Shown here: positions 49,759 through 58,070 of the stretch, one piece after another | Layout of the letters: each line of letters starts with the position of its first letter | How positions within the stretch are numbered: position 1 is the first letter of the stretch | Origin: Plantibacter sp. Leaf314 | GTDB taxonomy: Bacteria; Actinomycetota; Actinomycetes; Actinomycetales; Microbacteriaceae | DNA: 64,000 nt | Reading direction: 5' to 3' | Assembly (NCBI RefSeq): GCF_001423185.1 | Contig: NZ_LMOB01000001.1 | Span: 2,552,016-2,616,015 of the forward strand | The notes under the pieces: model-generated | The model's input: only the letters and a program-made list of their open reading frames with translations | Database searches by the model: none | Told to the model about the DNA's origin: nothing | Position numbers and translations under genes: made by a program

Positions 49759-50850
49759 GTGAGTCTTCCACCCGAACATCCCCTGGTCACCGGCACCACC
49801 GAGGCGTCGCCCCTCATCACCGCGTACCGCGGCACCCGTCCCGAGCGGACGCCCGTCTGGTTCATGCGGCAGGCCGGTCGGTCGTTGCCCGAGTACCGCG
49901 AGCTGCGGATCGGTACGGCCATGCTCGACGCGTGCCTCGACCCCGAGATGGCGAGTGAGATCACCCTGCAGCCGATCCGTCGCCACGGCACGGACGCGGC
50001 CATCTTCTTCAGCGACATCGTCGTGCCCCTGAAGCAGGCCGGGGTCGCCGTGGAGATCGTGCCGGGCCGCGGACCGGTCATGGGCTCGTCCGTGCGGACG
50101 GCCGCCGAGGTCGACGCGCTCGTCGCCCTCGACCCCGCGGTCCTCGACGACACCCTGGAACCCATCCGAGCCGGCGTCGCGCGCACGGTGGCGGGGCTCG
50201 CCGGCATCGCCGACGGCACCACGCCGCTCATCGGGTTCGCCGGCGCACCGTTCACCCTCGCCGCCTACCTCGTCGAGGGCGGCCCGTCGAAGGACCACCT
50301 CGCCGCCCGCACCCTCATGCACGCCGACCCCGAGTCCTGGGCTCGGCTCATGGCGTGGTGCGCCGACGTCACGGGCCGCTTCCTCCGGGCGCAGGTGCTC
50401 GCCGGTGCGTCAGCCGCGCAGCTGTTCGACTCCTGGGCCGGCGCCCTGTCGCTCGACGACTACGAGCGGCATGTCGCCCCGGCCTCGCGCGCGGCCCTCG
50501 CCCACGTCGCCGACCTGCCGGTGCCGAAGGTGCACTTCGGTGTCGGCACGGGTGAGCTGCTCGGGGCCATGCACCGGGTCGGCGCCGACGTCGTCGGGAT
50601 CGACTACCGGCTCGCGCTCGACGAGGGCATCCGCCGCCTCGGCGGGACCGTGCCCGTGCAGGGCAACATCGACCCGGCGCTCCTCGCCGCACCCTGGCCG
50701 GTGCTCGAGGCCCATGTCCTCGAGATCCTGCAGCGCGGTACGGCGGCGCCGTCCCACGTCCTCAACCTCGGCCACGGTGTCCCACCCGAGACGGACCCGG
50801 ACGTCCTGACCCGCATCGTCGCGCTCGCCCACGATTGGCAGCCGGCATGA
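49759..50850 (+). CDS. hemE: Uroporphyrinogen decarboxylase
   Basis: The 363-residue enzyme converts uroporphyrinogen III to coproporphyrinogen III. The signatures [19 protein letters not shown] (substrate-binding Arg and Asp-proximal loop) and [17 protein letters not shown] are present, along with [18 protein letters not shown]. The start is GTG 49759, with GGAGG upstream. Its TGA overlaps the following cgoX ATG. The next step in this organism should be the coproporphyrin route, and no hemN or hemF is present in the window. Confidence 0.95.
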   Translation: MSLPPEHPLVTGTTEASPLITAYRGTRPERTPVWFMRQAGRSLPEYRELRIGTAMLDACLDPEMASEITLQPIRRHGTDAAIFFSDIVVPLKQAGVAVEIVPGRGPVMGSSVRTAAEVDALVALDPAVLDDTLEPIRAGVARTVAGLAGIADGTTPLIGFAGAPFTLAAYLVEGGPSKDHLAARTLMHADPESWARLMAWCADVTGRFLRAQVLAGASAAQLFDSWAGALSLDDYERHVAPASRAALAHVADLPVPKVHFGVGTGELLGAMHRVGADVVGIDYRLALDEGIRRLGGTVPVQGNIDPALLAAPWPVLEAHVLEILQRGTAAPSHVLNLGHGVPPETDPDVLTRIVALAHDWQPA

Positions 50851-52391
50851 GCCTCGAACCGAAGCGTCTCGTCGTCATCGGTGGTGGCGCGGCGGGCCTC
50901 GTCGGCGCGGTCGACTGCGCCAGGGTCGGGATCGCGGTGACGGTCGTCGAGGCGCAGGAGTCGTTCGGGGGAGCGCTCGCGGCCGCCGATGTCGCCGGTC
51001 TCCGGGTCGACGTCGGGGCGGAGAGCTTCGCCACCCGTGGCGGCTCGGTCGCCGAACTCATCGAGCAGCTCGGCCTGACCGACCGCGTCGTCCGACCCAA
51101 CCGGGCCGGCGCATGGTTGCACGTCGCCAAGCCGGGTCAGGCCCAGCGGAGCGTGCCGCTCCCCAAGGCCGGTCTCCTCGGGATCCCGACGAACCCCCTG
51201 GCGGACGACGTCCGGCGGGTCATCGGCTGGAAGGGCGCGCTGCGCGCGTACCTCGACCGCATCCGTCCGCCGCTCACGATCGGAGCCGAGCACAACCTCG
51301 GCGCGCTGGTCCGGAAGCGGATGGGGACCGCCGTCCACGACCTCCTCGTCGCCCCCGTCACCTCGGGCGTCTACTCCGCGGCTCCCGACGACCTCGACGT
51401 CGACCGAGCGGCTCCTGGGCTGAACCAGGCCCTCACGCGCACGGGTGCGCTGTCCCTCGCGGTCGCTGCGCTCCGGGAGAACGCTCCTGCGGGTGCTGCG
51501 GTCGGCGGGCTCGACGGCGGCATGACGGTGCTCATCGACGGGCTCGTCGCCGAACTCGAACGGTGGGCGTCCACACTCATCACGGGCGTCGCCGTCACGG
51601 CGATCTCGCGGCACCCGTTCGACATCGACGTCGACGGTCCAGGCGTCGGGCTCGGCGACGCCGGACTCCCTCGCATGAGCGAGCGTGCGGCAGACCCCGG
51701 AGCCAGGCCCGCGCCCTGGTACGTCGCGTTGACGGACGGGCGGGTCCTCGAAGCCGACCTCATCCTCATCGCGGCACCTGAACCGTCCGCTCGTGCCCTG
51801 CTCGCAGACGTCGGTCCGTCCCTGCGCGAGCTGCCGGCGGCCGGCGACGACGCGGGCGACCCGCTGCTCCCCGCCCCGATCGAACTCGTGACGATCGTGC
51901 TCGACGAGCCGGCTCTGGACGCGGCGCCCCGTGGCTCCGGGCTGCTCGTCGCCCCCGGTTCGACCCTCCACGCGAAGGCGCTCACGCACTCGACCGCCAA
52001 GTGGGCCTGGCTCGCCGGACGCGCGAAGGAACAGGGGGAACACCGACACGTGATCCGCCTGTCGTTCGGTCGTCAGGGGGAGGCCGACGCGACCAGTGCG
52101 TTGTCCGACGACGAGTTGCGCTCGGTCGCGCTCGCCGACGCGTCGGCCATGCTCGGTGTCCCGCTCGCCCCGGAGACCGTCCGTGGCTTCCACCGCATCT
52201 CCTGGACGGGGACGCAGCCGACCGCAGCGCGTGGGCAGCGCGAGCGGTCGAACGCGATCCGCGAGGCGGTCGCGGAGGTCCCGGATCTCGCGGTCACCGG
52301 CGCCTGGTTGTCCGGTACCGGACTGGCGTCGGTCGTCCCGGACGCCCACGAGGCGGCAGCGCGGCTCCGTCACCAGGCACTGCAGCGGTAG
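50847..52391 (+). CDS. hemY: Coproporphyrinogen III oxidase / protoporphyrinogen oxidase (HemY type)
   Basis: The 514-residue FAD enzyme belongs to the HemY/CgoX family, which in actinobacteria oxidises coproporphyrinogen III to coproporphyrin III. It has the FAD motif VVIGGGAAGLVGAV near residue 10, LRVDVGAESFATRGGS, TSGVYSAAPDDLDVD, GGLDGGMTVLIDGL and the C-terminal GAWLSGTGLASVVPDAHEAAARLR. An acidic insert with proline (residues ~255-290) is unusual in length. ATG 50847 is in an ATGA overlap with hemE. The assignment to CgoX activity rests on the pathway context. Confidence 0.9.
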   Translation: MSLEPKRLVVIGGGAAGLVGAVDCARVGIAVTVVEAQESFGGALAAADVAGLRVDVGAESFATRGGSVAELIEQLGLTDRVVRPNRAGAWLHVAKPGQAQRSVPLPKAGLLGIPTNPLADDVRRVIGWKGALRAYLDRIRPPLTIGAEHNLGALVRKRMGTAVHDLLVAPVTSGVYSAAPDDLDVDRAAPGLNQALTRTGALSLAVAALRENAPAGAAVGGLDGGMTVLIDGLVAELERWASTLITGVAVTAISRHPFDIDVDGPGVGLGDAGLPRMSERAADPGARPAPWYVALTDGRVLEADLILIAAPEPSARALLADVGPSLRELPAAGDDAGDPLLPAPIELVTIVLDEPALDAAPRGSGLLVAPGSTLHAKALTHSTAKWAWLAGRAKEQGEHRHVIRLSFGRQGEADATSALSDDELRSVALADASAMLGVPLAPETVRGFHRISWTGTQPTAARGQRERSNAIREAVAEVPDLAVTGAWLSGTGLASVVPDAHEAAARLRHQALQR

Positions 52392-52532
52392 ACGGCCGGG
52401 CGTCGGCCATATGCCGGACCCGGCATCTTTTCCTGTCAACCCCCGACCCGATGGTGGCGCCGGACTGACACCCGACTACGCTGGTCCCGTTGGATGCAGC
52501 AACCCAGCACCACTCGAACAGACGGAGGCGCC

Positions 52533-52940
52533 ATGAAGGGCAAGGTCATGTTCGTCGTCGGTGGGCTCACGGGCTACGTGCTCGGGACCCGCGCCGGACG
52601 CGAACGCTACGAGCAGATCAAGACCCAGTGGGTCAAGCTGTGGAACGCGAAGCCGGTGCGCGCACAGCGCGGCAAGGTCGAGGACTTCGCCAAGGCCCGC
52701 ATCAGCGAGGTCCCCGCAGCCCTGTGGAGCGGCGTCAGCGCCGTCGCCAAGGTCGTCAGCCAGCAGGGCTCGACGCCCGGCCAGAAGCTCGACCGCGCGA
52801 TCTCGAAGACCGAGGACACCGTTCAGGATGTCGCCGACACCGTCTCCGACGCCCGCACGGCCTCCGGTACCTCCACGTCGACGGCCTCGAAGCCCGCAGC
52901 ACGGAAGCCCGCGGCTCCGAAGCCCAAGAGCGGCGAGTAG
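52533..52940 (+). CDS. YtxH-like small membrane protein
   Basis: The 135-residue protein starts MKGKVMFVVGGLTGYVLGTRAGRERYEQIK, the pattern of YtxH-like proteins: one glycine-rich helix and then a cytoplasmic basic part. Residues ~65-135 are Lys/Ala/Ser/Pro-rich (TSTSTASKPAARKPAAPKPKSGE), probably disordered. It is the first of three small membrane genes between cgoX and chdC. The ATG follows GGAGGC. Role unknown; such proteins are envelope-associated. Confidence 0.78.
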   Translation: MKGKVMFVVGGLTGYVLGTRAGRERYEQIKTQWVKLWNAKPVRAQRGKVEDFAKARISEVPAALWSGVSAVAKVVSQQGSTPGQKLDRAISKTEDTVQDVADTVSDARTASGTSTSTASKPAARKPAAPKPKSGE

Positions 52941-52948
52941 CGCCGACG

Positions 52949-53380
52949 ATGGGCTTCATGAGTGACCGGAACCGGTCGGAACCCCGGTACGACAAACGCG
53001 ACGAGTCCCTGCTGACCCTCGTCGGTCAGCTGCCTGGCGTCGTCTCGAACCTGGTCAAGGCCGAGATCGCGAACGTCAAGACGCAGCTCGCCCACAAGGG
53101 CAAGTACGCGGGCATCGGCGCGGCGTTCGTCGCCGGCGCGGCCGTGTTCCTCTTCTTCGCGATCGGGGTGCTCATCGCGGTCCTGATCCTCGCGCTCGCG
53201 CTCGTCATGCCGTCGTGGCTCGCCGCGCTCTGCGTGTTCGTCCTGTTCGTCCTGGTCGCGGCCGTCCTCGTGCTCATCGCGTTGCGGTACTTCAAGAAGA
53301 TCAACGAGGACCCGAGCCCGATGGACAACGTGAAGGAAGACATCAAGGCAGTGAAGGGACTCGGCGAGTATGACCGTTGA
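52949..53380 (+). CDS. Phage holin superfamily (actinobacterial) membrane protein
   Basis: The 143-residue protein has two long helices (GAAFVAGAAVFLFFAIGVLIAVLILALALVM and LAALCVFVLFVLVAAVLVLIALRYF) preceded by SLLTLVGQLPGVVSNLVKAEIANVKTQLAHKGKYAG. This is the layout of the chromosomal Phage_holin_3_6 family. No phage genes are nearby, so a lysis role is unlikely. The start may be ATG 52949 or 52958. It overlaps the DUF3618 gene by 11 bp. Confidence 0.8.
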   Translation: MGFMSDRNRSEPRYDKRDESLLTLVGQLPGVVSNLVKAEIANVKTQLAHKGKYAGIGAAFVAGAAVFLFFAIGVLIAVLILALALVMPSWLAALCVFVLFVLVAAVLVLIALRYFKKINEDPSPMDNVKEDIKAVKGLGEYDR

Positions 53381-53621
53381 CCAGTTCCCGGGGGCCACGC
53401 CCTCGCCCGAGCAGGCTCGCGCCGAGCTCGTCGCCACGCTGAACGCCATCGAGGACAAGCTCAACGTCCCGAAGCAGATGCACCGCGCCAAGCGTCGTGC
53501 CATCGTGCGGGTCGCGACCGTCAAGGTCGAACGCCCCGCGGTGTTCTACGCCGGTGTCGCCGGTCTCGCCGGCGCGGCCGGCCTGGCCGTGTGGGGCATC
53601 GTCCGCGCGATCGCCCGCTAG
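53370..53621 (+). CDS. DUF3618 small membrane protein
   Basis: The 83-residue protein has the DUF3618 pattern: SPEQARAELVATLNAIEDKLNVPKQMHRAKRRA and a C-terminal helix (VFYAGVAGLAGAAGLAVWGIVRAIAR). It overlaps the holin-like gene by 11 bp, which shows translational coupling. This three-gene set (YtxH-like, holin-like, DUF3618) recurs in actinobacteria next to each other; function unknown, probably related to the envelope. Confidence 0.8.
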   Translation: MTVDQFPGATPSPEQARAELVATLNAIEDKLNVPKQMHRAKRRAIVRVATVKVERPAVFYAGVAGLAGAAGLAVWGIVRAIAR

Positions 53622-53647
53622 GGCGTTCTGTCGCGGGTCGCTGCGCC

Positions 53648-54112
53648 TCAGGACACGGGCGGGGTCACCGCCCGGGTCATCGGCACGTGCACGATGTCGT
53701 CCTCGACGTAGTCCGGGCCGCTGATCACGAACCCGAACCGTCCGTACCAGTCGGCGAGTCGCTTCTGCGCCCCCATGCGGAGCTCACGGTGTCCGTGTTC
53801 GGCGATCGCGCGGCGGATGAGTTCCGCGGCCAGTCCCCGACCGCGTGCGGTGAACGCGGTGGCGACGCGCCCGATCTCCGAGTGCTCCGCCTCCGTGAGG
53901 ATGCGGATCGTGGCGAGCACCTCTGTGCCCTCCTGAGCCCACGCGATGAGGGTGCCGTCCTCGAGGTCTCGCCCGTCGAGGTCGGCGAAGAGGGCCGTCT
54001 GCTCCACGACGAACACGTCGACACGGATCTTCAGCACTTGGTAGAGCGTCACGGGATCCATCTCCGCCAGGTGGGCGACGTGGTACTCGACGGGGGCGTG
54101 CAAGCTGGTCAT
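53648..54112 (-). CDS. GNAT acetyltransferase (ElaA-like)
   Basis: The 154-residue protein matches ElaA-type GNATs: VTLYQVLKIRVDVFVVEQTALFADLDGRDLEDGTLI, EIGRVATAFTARGRGLAAELIRRA (acetyl-CoA loop RGRGLA) and LADWYGRFGFVISGPDYVEDDIVHVPM. The acceptor is unknown. ATG 54112 lies 6 nt after a TACAGT box. It is the only reverse-strand gene inside the forward heme block and separates the envelope trio from chdC. Confidence 0.88.
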   Translation of the reverse strand: MTSLHAPVEYHVAHLAEMDPVTLYQVLKIRVDVFVVEQTALFADLDGRDLEDGTLIAWAQEGTEVLATIRILTEAEHSEIGRVATAFTARGRGLAAELIRRAIAEHGHRELRMGAQKRLADWYGRFGFVISGPDYVEDDIVHVPMTRAVTPPVS

Positions 54113-54118
54113 CAGCTG

Positions 54119-54124
54119 ACTGTA
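54119..54124 (-). promoter_or_regulatory. -10 box for leaderless GNAT gene
   Basis: On the reverse strand TACAGT ends 6 nt before ATG 54112. Confidence 0.55.
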
Positions 54125-54203
54125 TCGACTGTGAGGGCAACCTCAGTGTCAATCGTGACCTGCCACTTTTGCCCATTCGACCGAACTGGGTGAGGATAGG
54201 ACT

Positions 54204-54926
54204 ATGACTCACCCGGCCTCTGCCGAGGCATCGCACCACCCGACCGACTCAGCCACCCCGACTGGCCCCTCAGGATTCACCCTTTGGGCTGTCCTGCGCC
54301 GCGAGCCGGCGAGTGCGCTGCCGCTCGGCGAAGAGCATGTCTCCGAACTCGAAGCATCCATCGCGCTCATCGAAGCCCAGGGGGTGACGCTGCGCGGCAT
54401 CTACGACGTCTCCGGTCTCCGCGCCGACGCCGACCTCATGCTGTGGCTCCACGGCGACACCGCCGAAGGCCTGCAGGCGGGGCTCCGCGAGCTGCGCCGC
54501 ACGGCCATCCTCGCCTCGCTCGCCCCGACGTGGAACGCCATGGGCGTCCACCGCGACGCGGAGTTCAACCGTCAGCACGTCCCCGGCTTCCTCCGTGGCA
54601 TCGAGCCGAAGGGGTGGCTCTGCCTGTACCCCTTCGTCCGCAGCTACGAGTGGTACCTGCTGCCCGAGGAGGAGCGTCGCAAGATGCTCGCCGAGCACGG
54701 CCGCCAGGGCGCCGCCTTCACCGGCGTGCTCGCCAACACGGTGGCCTCCTTCGCCCTCGGCGACTACGAGTGGCTCCTGCCGCTCGAGGCCGACGACGTG
54801 GTCGAGCTCGTCGACCTCATGCGCGACCTCCGCAACACCGAGGCGCGTCGCCACGTGCGTGAAGAGGTGCCCTTCTTCACGGGACGCCGCATCACGCCCG
54901 CCGAGGCACTGGAGGTGGTTCGCTGA
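54204..54926 (+). CDS. chdC: Coproheme decarboxylase (HemQ, chlorite dismutase family)
   Basis: The 240-residue enzyme makes heme b from coproheme III in the last step of the coproporphyrin pathway. It has the chlorite-dismutase-fold patterns GFTLWAVLRRE, DADLMLWLHG, AMGVHRDAEFNRQHVPGF and FVRSYEWYLLPEEERRKMLAEHG. The last includes the catalytic Tyr148 and the heme-ligand His165. His116 corresponds to the distal histidine described for actinobacterial ChdC; that match is by eye. The stop overlaps the cpfC ATG by one base. Confidence 0.93.
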   Translation: MTHPASAEASHHPTDSATPTGPSGFTLWAVLRREPASALPLGEEHVSELEASIALIEAQGVTLRGIYDVSGLRADADLMLWLHGDTAEGLQAGLRELRRTAILASLAPTWNAMGVHRDAEFNRQHVPGFLRGIEPKGWLCLYPFVRSYEWYLLPEEERRKMLAEHGRQGAAFTGVLANTVASFALGDYEWLLPLEADDVVELVDLMRDLRNTEARRHVREEVPFFTGRRITPAEALEVVR

Positions 54927-56176
54927 TGGCCGCGATGAACCTGGGCAGCTCAGGGGCGGACGCTCCGGAGCGCATCGTCCGCGGAGCGACCGACGCCGCG
55001 GCAGCCGGTCCCGAGCACGTCTCCGAGCCGACGAAGTACGACGCCATCCTCCTCGCCGGATTCGGTGGGCCGGAAGGGCAGGACGACGTCATCCCGTTCC
55101 TGCGCAACGTCACGCGTGGTCGCGGCATCCCGGAGGAGCGCCTCGAAGAGGTCGCCCACCACTACCGCCACTTCGGCGGGGTGAGCCCGATCAACGATCA
55201 GAACCGTGCGCTGAAGGCCGCGATGGAGCTCGAACTCGCCTCGCGCGGGATCGACCTGCCCGTGCTCTGGGGCAACCGCAACTGGGACCCCTACCTCCGG
55301 GACGCGCTGACGGAGGCGCACGAGCGTGGCTTCACCAAGCTCATCGCCGTCGCCACGAGCGCCTACTCGTCCTACTCCAGCTGTCGTCAGTACCGCGAGG
55401 ACTTCGCGATGGCGGTCGACGAGACGAACCTGCAGGGCGAGATCCAGATCGACAAGGTGCGTCAGTTCTTCGACCACCCGGGCTTCGTGACGCCGTTCAT
55501 CGACGGTGTCCGCGACGCGATCGCCGACTACCTGCGGGAGCAGCCCGAGCTCGTCGCCGAGACCCAGATCGAGGTGCTCTTCGCGACCCACTCGATCCCG
55601 ACCGGCGACGCGGCCCGCTCCGGCCCCGACTTCCGGAACTTCGGCGATCACGGTGCCTACGAGGCCCAGCACCTCGCGGTGGCCGAGGTCGTCATGGCCA
55701 ATGCGATCGACCAGCTGCGTGAGAACGGTGTCCTCGGTGGCGCCGTCGGCAGCGGCATCTCCGTGCCGTGGCAGCTCGTCTACCAGTCCCGCTCCGGCCC
55801 GCCGAGCATGCCGTGGCTCGAGCCCGACATCAACGACGCCATCGCCGAGCTCCCCGCCGCAGGTCGCAAGGCCATCGTCATCGTGCCGCTCGGATTCGTG
55901 AGCGACCACATGGAGGTCATGTGGGACCTCGACAACGAGGCCATCGAGACCGCCGGTGAGCACGACCTCGCGGCCGTCCGCGTGCCGACCCCCGGCACGT
56001 CCGCCGCCTACGTGAAGGGGCTCATCGACCTCGTCCTGGAGCGTCGCGACGGGACCCCGGTCGAGGCGCGCCCGCACATGACCGACCTCGGTCCGTGGTA
56101 CGACGTCTGCCGTCCCGGGTGCTGCGAGAACGCCCGCCTGGGCTTCAAGCCGGCGTTCTCCGGGATCGCCCCATGA
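54926..56176 (+). CDS. cpfC: Coproporphyrin III ferrochelatase
   Basis: The 416-residue enzyme (HemH family) inserts Fe2+ into coproporphyrin III. Features: DAILLAGFGGPEGQDDVIPFLRNVTRGRGIPEERL, HYRHFGGVSPINDQ, VATSAYSSYSSCRQY, the metal-ligand His in LFATHSIPTGDA and PLGFVSDHMEVMWDLD with Glu. Cys153 and a C-terminal CRPGCC cluster (Cys395, Cys399, Cys400) are suited to hold the [2Fe-2S] centre known from actinobacterial ferrochelatases. The first ~35 residues are a variable extension; ATG 54926 lies in the TGATG overlap with chdC. Confidence 0.93.
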   Translation: MAAMNLGSSGADAPERIVRGATDAAAAGPEHVSEPTKYDAILLAGFGGPEGQDDVIPFLRNVTRGRGIPEERLEEVAHHYRHFGGVSPINDQNRALKAAMELELASRGIDLPVLWGNRNWDPYLRDALTEAHERGFTKLIAVATSAYSSYSSCRQYREDFAMAVDETNLQGEIQIDKVRQFFDHPGFVTPFIDGVRDAIADYLREQPELVAETQIEVLFATHSIPTGDAARSGPDFRNFGDHGAYEAQHLAVAEVVMANAIDQLRENGVLGGAVGSGISVPWQLVYQSRSGPPSMPWLEPDINDAIAELPAAGRKAIVIVPLGFVSDHMEVMWDLDNEAIETAGEHDLAAVRVPTPGTSAAYVKGLIDLVLERRDGTPVEARPHMTDLGPWYDVCRPGCCENARLGFKPAFSGIAP

Positions 56177-57120
56177 CCCTTCGCATCGGAACCCGCGGCA
56201 GCGCTCTCGCGCTGGCGCAGACCGGTCATGTGGCGGACGCCCTCACGGCGGCCACCGGCGAGGACGTGGAGATCGTTACCATCACCACGCAGGGCGACAC
56301 CAGCCGTGAGTCGCTCGCGACCATCGGGGGCACCGGCGTGTTCGTCAACGCCCTGCGCGACGCCCTGCTCGACGGCGCCTGCGACCTCGTCGTGCACTCG
56401 CTGAAGGACCTCCCGACGGCGCAGGCGGAGGAGTTCACGATCGCCGCGATGCCGATGCGTGAGGACCCGCGCGACGCCCTGTGCGCCTCCGGCGACCGTT
56501 CGCTCGACGATCTGCCGCAGGGTGCCCGCATCGGGACCGGCTCCCCACGCCGCATCGCCCAGCTGAAGCGCATCCGTCCCGATCTCGACGTCGTCGACAT
56601 CCGCGGCAACATCGACACCCGTCTCCGACGCATCGATGACGACCTCGACGCGGTCGTCCTGGCCGCCGCCGGCCTCACCCGTCTGGGCCGACTCGACGCC
56701 GTCACCGGTCTCTTCGACCTCGACACCTGGCCGACGGCACCCGGGCAGGGTGCGCTCGCGGTCGAGTGCCTCGCCGACGAGGAGTCCTCCATCGCGGGAT
56801 CGATCGCCCTGCTCGACCACGCCCCGAGCCGCTGGCAGGCCACCGCCGAGCGCGCCGTGCTGCGACGCCTCGAAGCGGGTTGCTCCGCTCCGGTCGGCGC
56901 GGCCGCATGGCTCGACGACGAGGTCCTCGTGCTGCAGGCCGCCGTGTACTCGCTCGACGGCGCACGGATGATCCATCTGGAGAGCCGCTCCGAGGGGTTC
57001 TCGGGTGAGGGCCACGGGCGGGAGCTGCTGCAGGCGGCGGACGCGCTCGGCGTCTCGCTCGCCGACGAACTCATCGAGGCCGGCGCAGCCGACCTGGCTC
57101 CGCTGGGAGGCACCGCGTGA
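56173..57120 (+). CDS. hemC: Hydroxymethylbilane synthase (porphobilinogen deaminase)
   Basis: The 315-residue enzyme joins four porphobilinogens. It has LRIGTRGSALALAQ, VHSLKDLPT, GARIGTGSPRRIAQL, VDIRGNIDTRLRRID, and the cofactor cysteine in LEAGCSAPVGAAAW (Cys237) to which the dipyrromethane is attached. ATG 56173 is in an ATGA overlap with cpfC, and its own stop overlaps hemD in the same way. Confidence 0.95.
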   Translation: MTLRIGTRGSALALAQTGHVADALTAATGEDVEIVTITTQGDTSRESLATIGGTGVFVNALRDALLDGACDLVVHSLKDLPTAQAEEFTIAAMPMREDPRDALCASGDRSLDDLPQGARIGTGSPRRIAQLKRIRPDLDVVDIRGNIDTRLRRIDDDLDAVVLAAAGLTRLGRLDAVTGLFDLDTWPTAPGQGALAVECLADEESSIAGSIALLDHAPSRWQATAERAVLRRLEAGCSAPVGAAAWLDDEVLVLQAAVYSLDGARMIHLESRSEGFSGEGHGRELLQAADALGVSLADELIEAGAADLAPLGGTA

Positions 57121-57941
57121 AGGACTGGACGAAGCCGGACACCGTGCCCACCCCCACCAAACCCCTCGGCGGGTGGCGCGTGCTCGTGCCGCGCGGCGGG
57201 CCGTGGGGCGACTCGGTCGCCGGCACGGTCCGCGGCAAGGGCGGCACCCCGGTCGTCGCCCCGATGATCAACTTCGCCAGCACCGATGACCCCGAGACCC
57301 TCGCGACCGCGCTCGCCGCGCTCGAGGCCGGGGAGTTCGACTGGCTGACGGTGACGAGCGCGACCACGGTCGACGTCCTGTCCTCGCAGCGGATCCGCAT
57401 CCCCGAGACGACCCGCGTCGCCGCGGTCGGCGAGACGACCGCTGCGGCGCTCACCGCGGTCGGATACAGCGTCGACCTCGTCCCGGCGAAGGACAACTCG
57501 GCCAAGGGCATGGTGCAGGACCTCACCGTCCTCGAACCGCACCCGAAGCGCATCCTGACGCTGCGTTCGGCCATCGCGAAGCCACTGCTCACCGAGGGCC
57601 TCATCGCGGCCGGGCACGACGTGCAGTCGGTCGTCGCCTACCGCACGGTGGGCGTCCCGGTCGCGGAGAAGATCGTGGCCGACGTCGCGAGCGGGCGCGT
57701 GCGTGCCATCCTCGTGACCTCGGGCAGTGTCGCGGAGCAGGTCCGGTCGCAGTTCCCCGAGATCCCCGACAGCACCGTCATCGCTGCGATCGGGCCACGC
57801 ACGGCCCGCGACGCCCGTGGCTACGGCCTCCGGGTCGACGTCGTCGCCGAGCAGCAGACGGTCGACTCGCTCATCGAGGCGATCGTGGCGGCCGCGCTCC
57901 GTCGGAACCGCGAGGACGGCGCCGACGGCGGCAGGGCCTGA
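57117..57941 (+). CDS. hemD: Uroporphyrinogen-III synthase
   Basis: The 274-residue enzyme closes and flips the last ring of hydroxymethylbilane. Family sequence is weakly conserved, but WRVLVPRGGPWGDSVAGTVRGKGG, FDWLTVTSATTVDVLSS, VAAVGETTAAALTAVGYSVDLVP, AILVTSGSVAEQV and IAAIGPRTARDARGYGLRVDVVAEQQTVDSLIEAI are clear HemD patterns. The GTG start overlaps hemC by 4 bp. A 17-bp tandem repeat begins at its stop codon. Confidence 0.92.
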   Translation: MKDWTKPDTVPTPTKPLGGWRVLVPRGGPWGDSVAGTVRGKGGTPVVAPMINFASTDDPETLATALAALEAGEFDWLTVTSATTVDVLSSQRIRIPETTRVAAVGETTAAALTAVGYSVDLVPAKDNSAKGMVQDLTVLEPHPKRILTLRSAIAKPLLTEGLIAAGHDVQSVVAYRTVGVPVAEKIVADVASGRVRAILVTSGSVAEQVRSQFPEIPDSTVIAAIGPRTARDARGYGLRVDVVAEQQTVDSLIEAIVAAALRRNREDGADGGRA

Positions 57942-58022
57942 CCGACGTCACGCCCCGACCGGCGTCACGCCCCGACCGACGTCACGCCCCGACCGGCGTC
58001 ACGCCCCGACCGGCATCACGCC
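57939..58022 (+). repeat. 17-bp tandem repeat, five copies, between hemD and hemB
   Basis: The unit CCGACCGACGTCACGCC repeats with one or two changes per copy at 57939 (16 bp, overlapping the hemD stop), 57955, 57972, 57989 and 58006. Copies alternate GACGTCAC and GGCGTCAC, so it may be a dimer repeat. It ends 37 bp before the hemB -10 box. Confidence 0.9.
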
Positions 58023-58058
58023 CTGCGCGAACCGGGAGGGTGCGTCGGTGGTGACGCG

Positions 58059-58064
58059 TAGGCT
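58059..58064 (+). promoter_or_regulatory. -10 box for leaderless hemB transcript
   Basis: TAGGCT is followed by 6 nt and GTG 58071. It indicates that hemB-hemL has its own promoter, apart from chdC-hemD. Confidence 0.6.
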
Positions 58065-58070
58065 TGACGG

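Noticed and set aside
52949..53380. Prophage remnant because of the holin-family gene
   Set aside because: No other phage genes, attachment sites or tRNA are nearby; the gene is part of a compact chromosomal trio with YtxH-like and DUF3618 genes.
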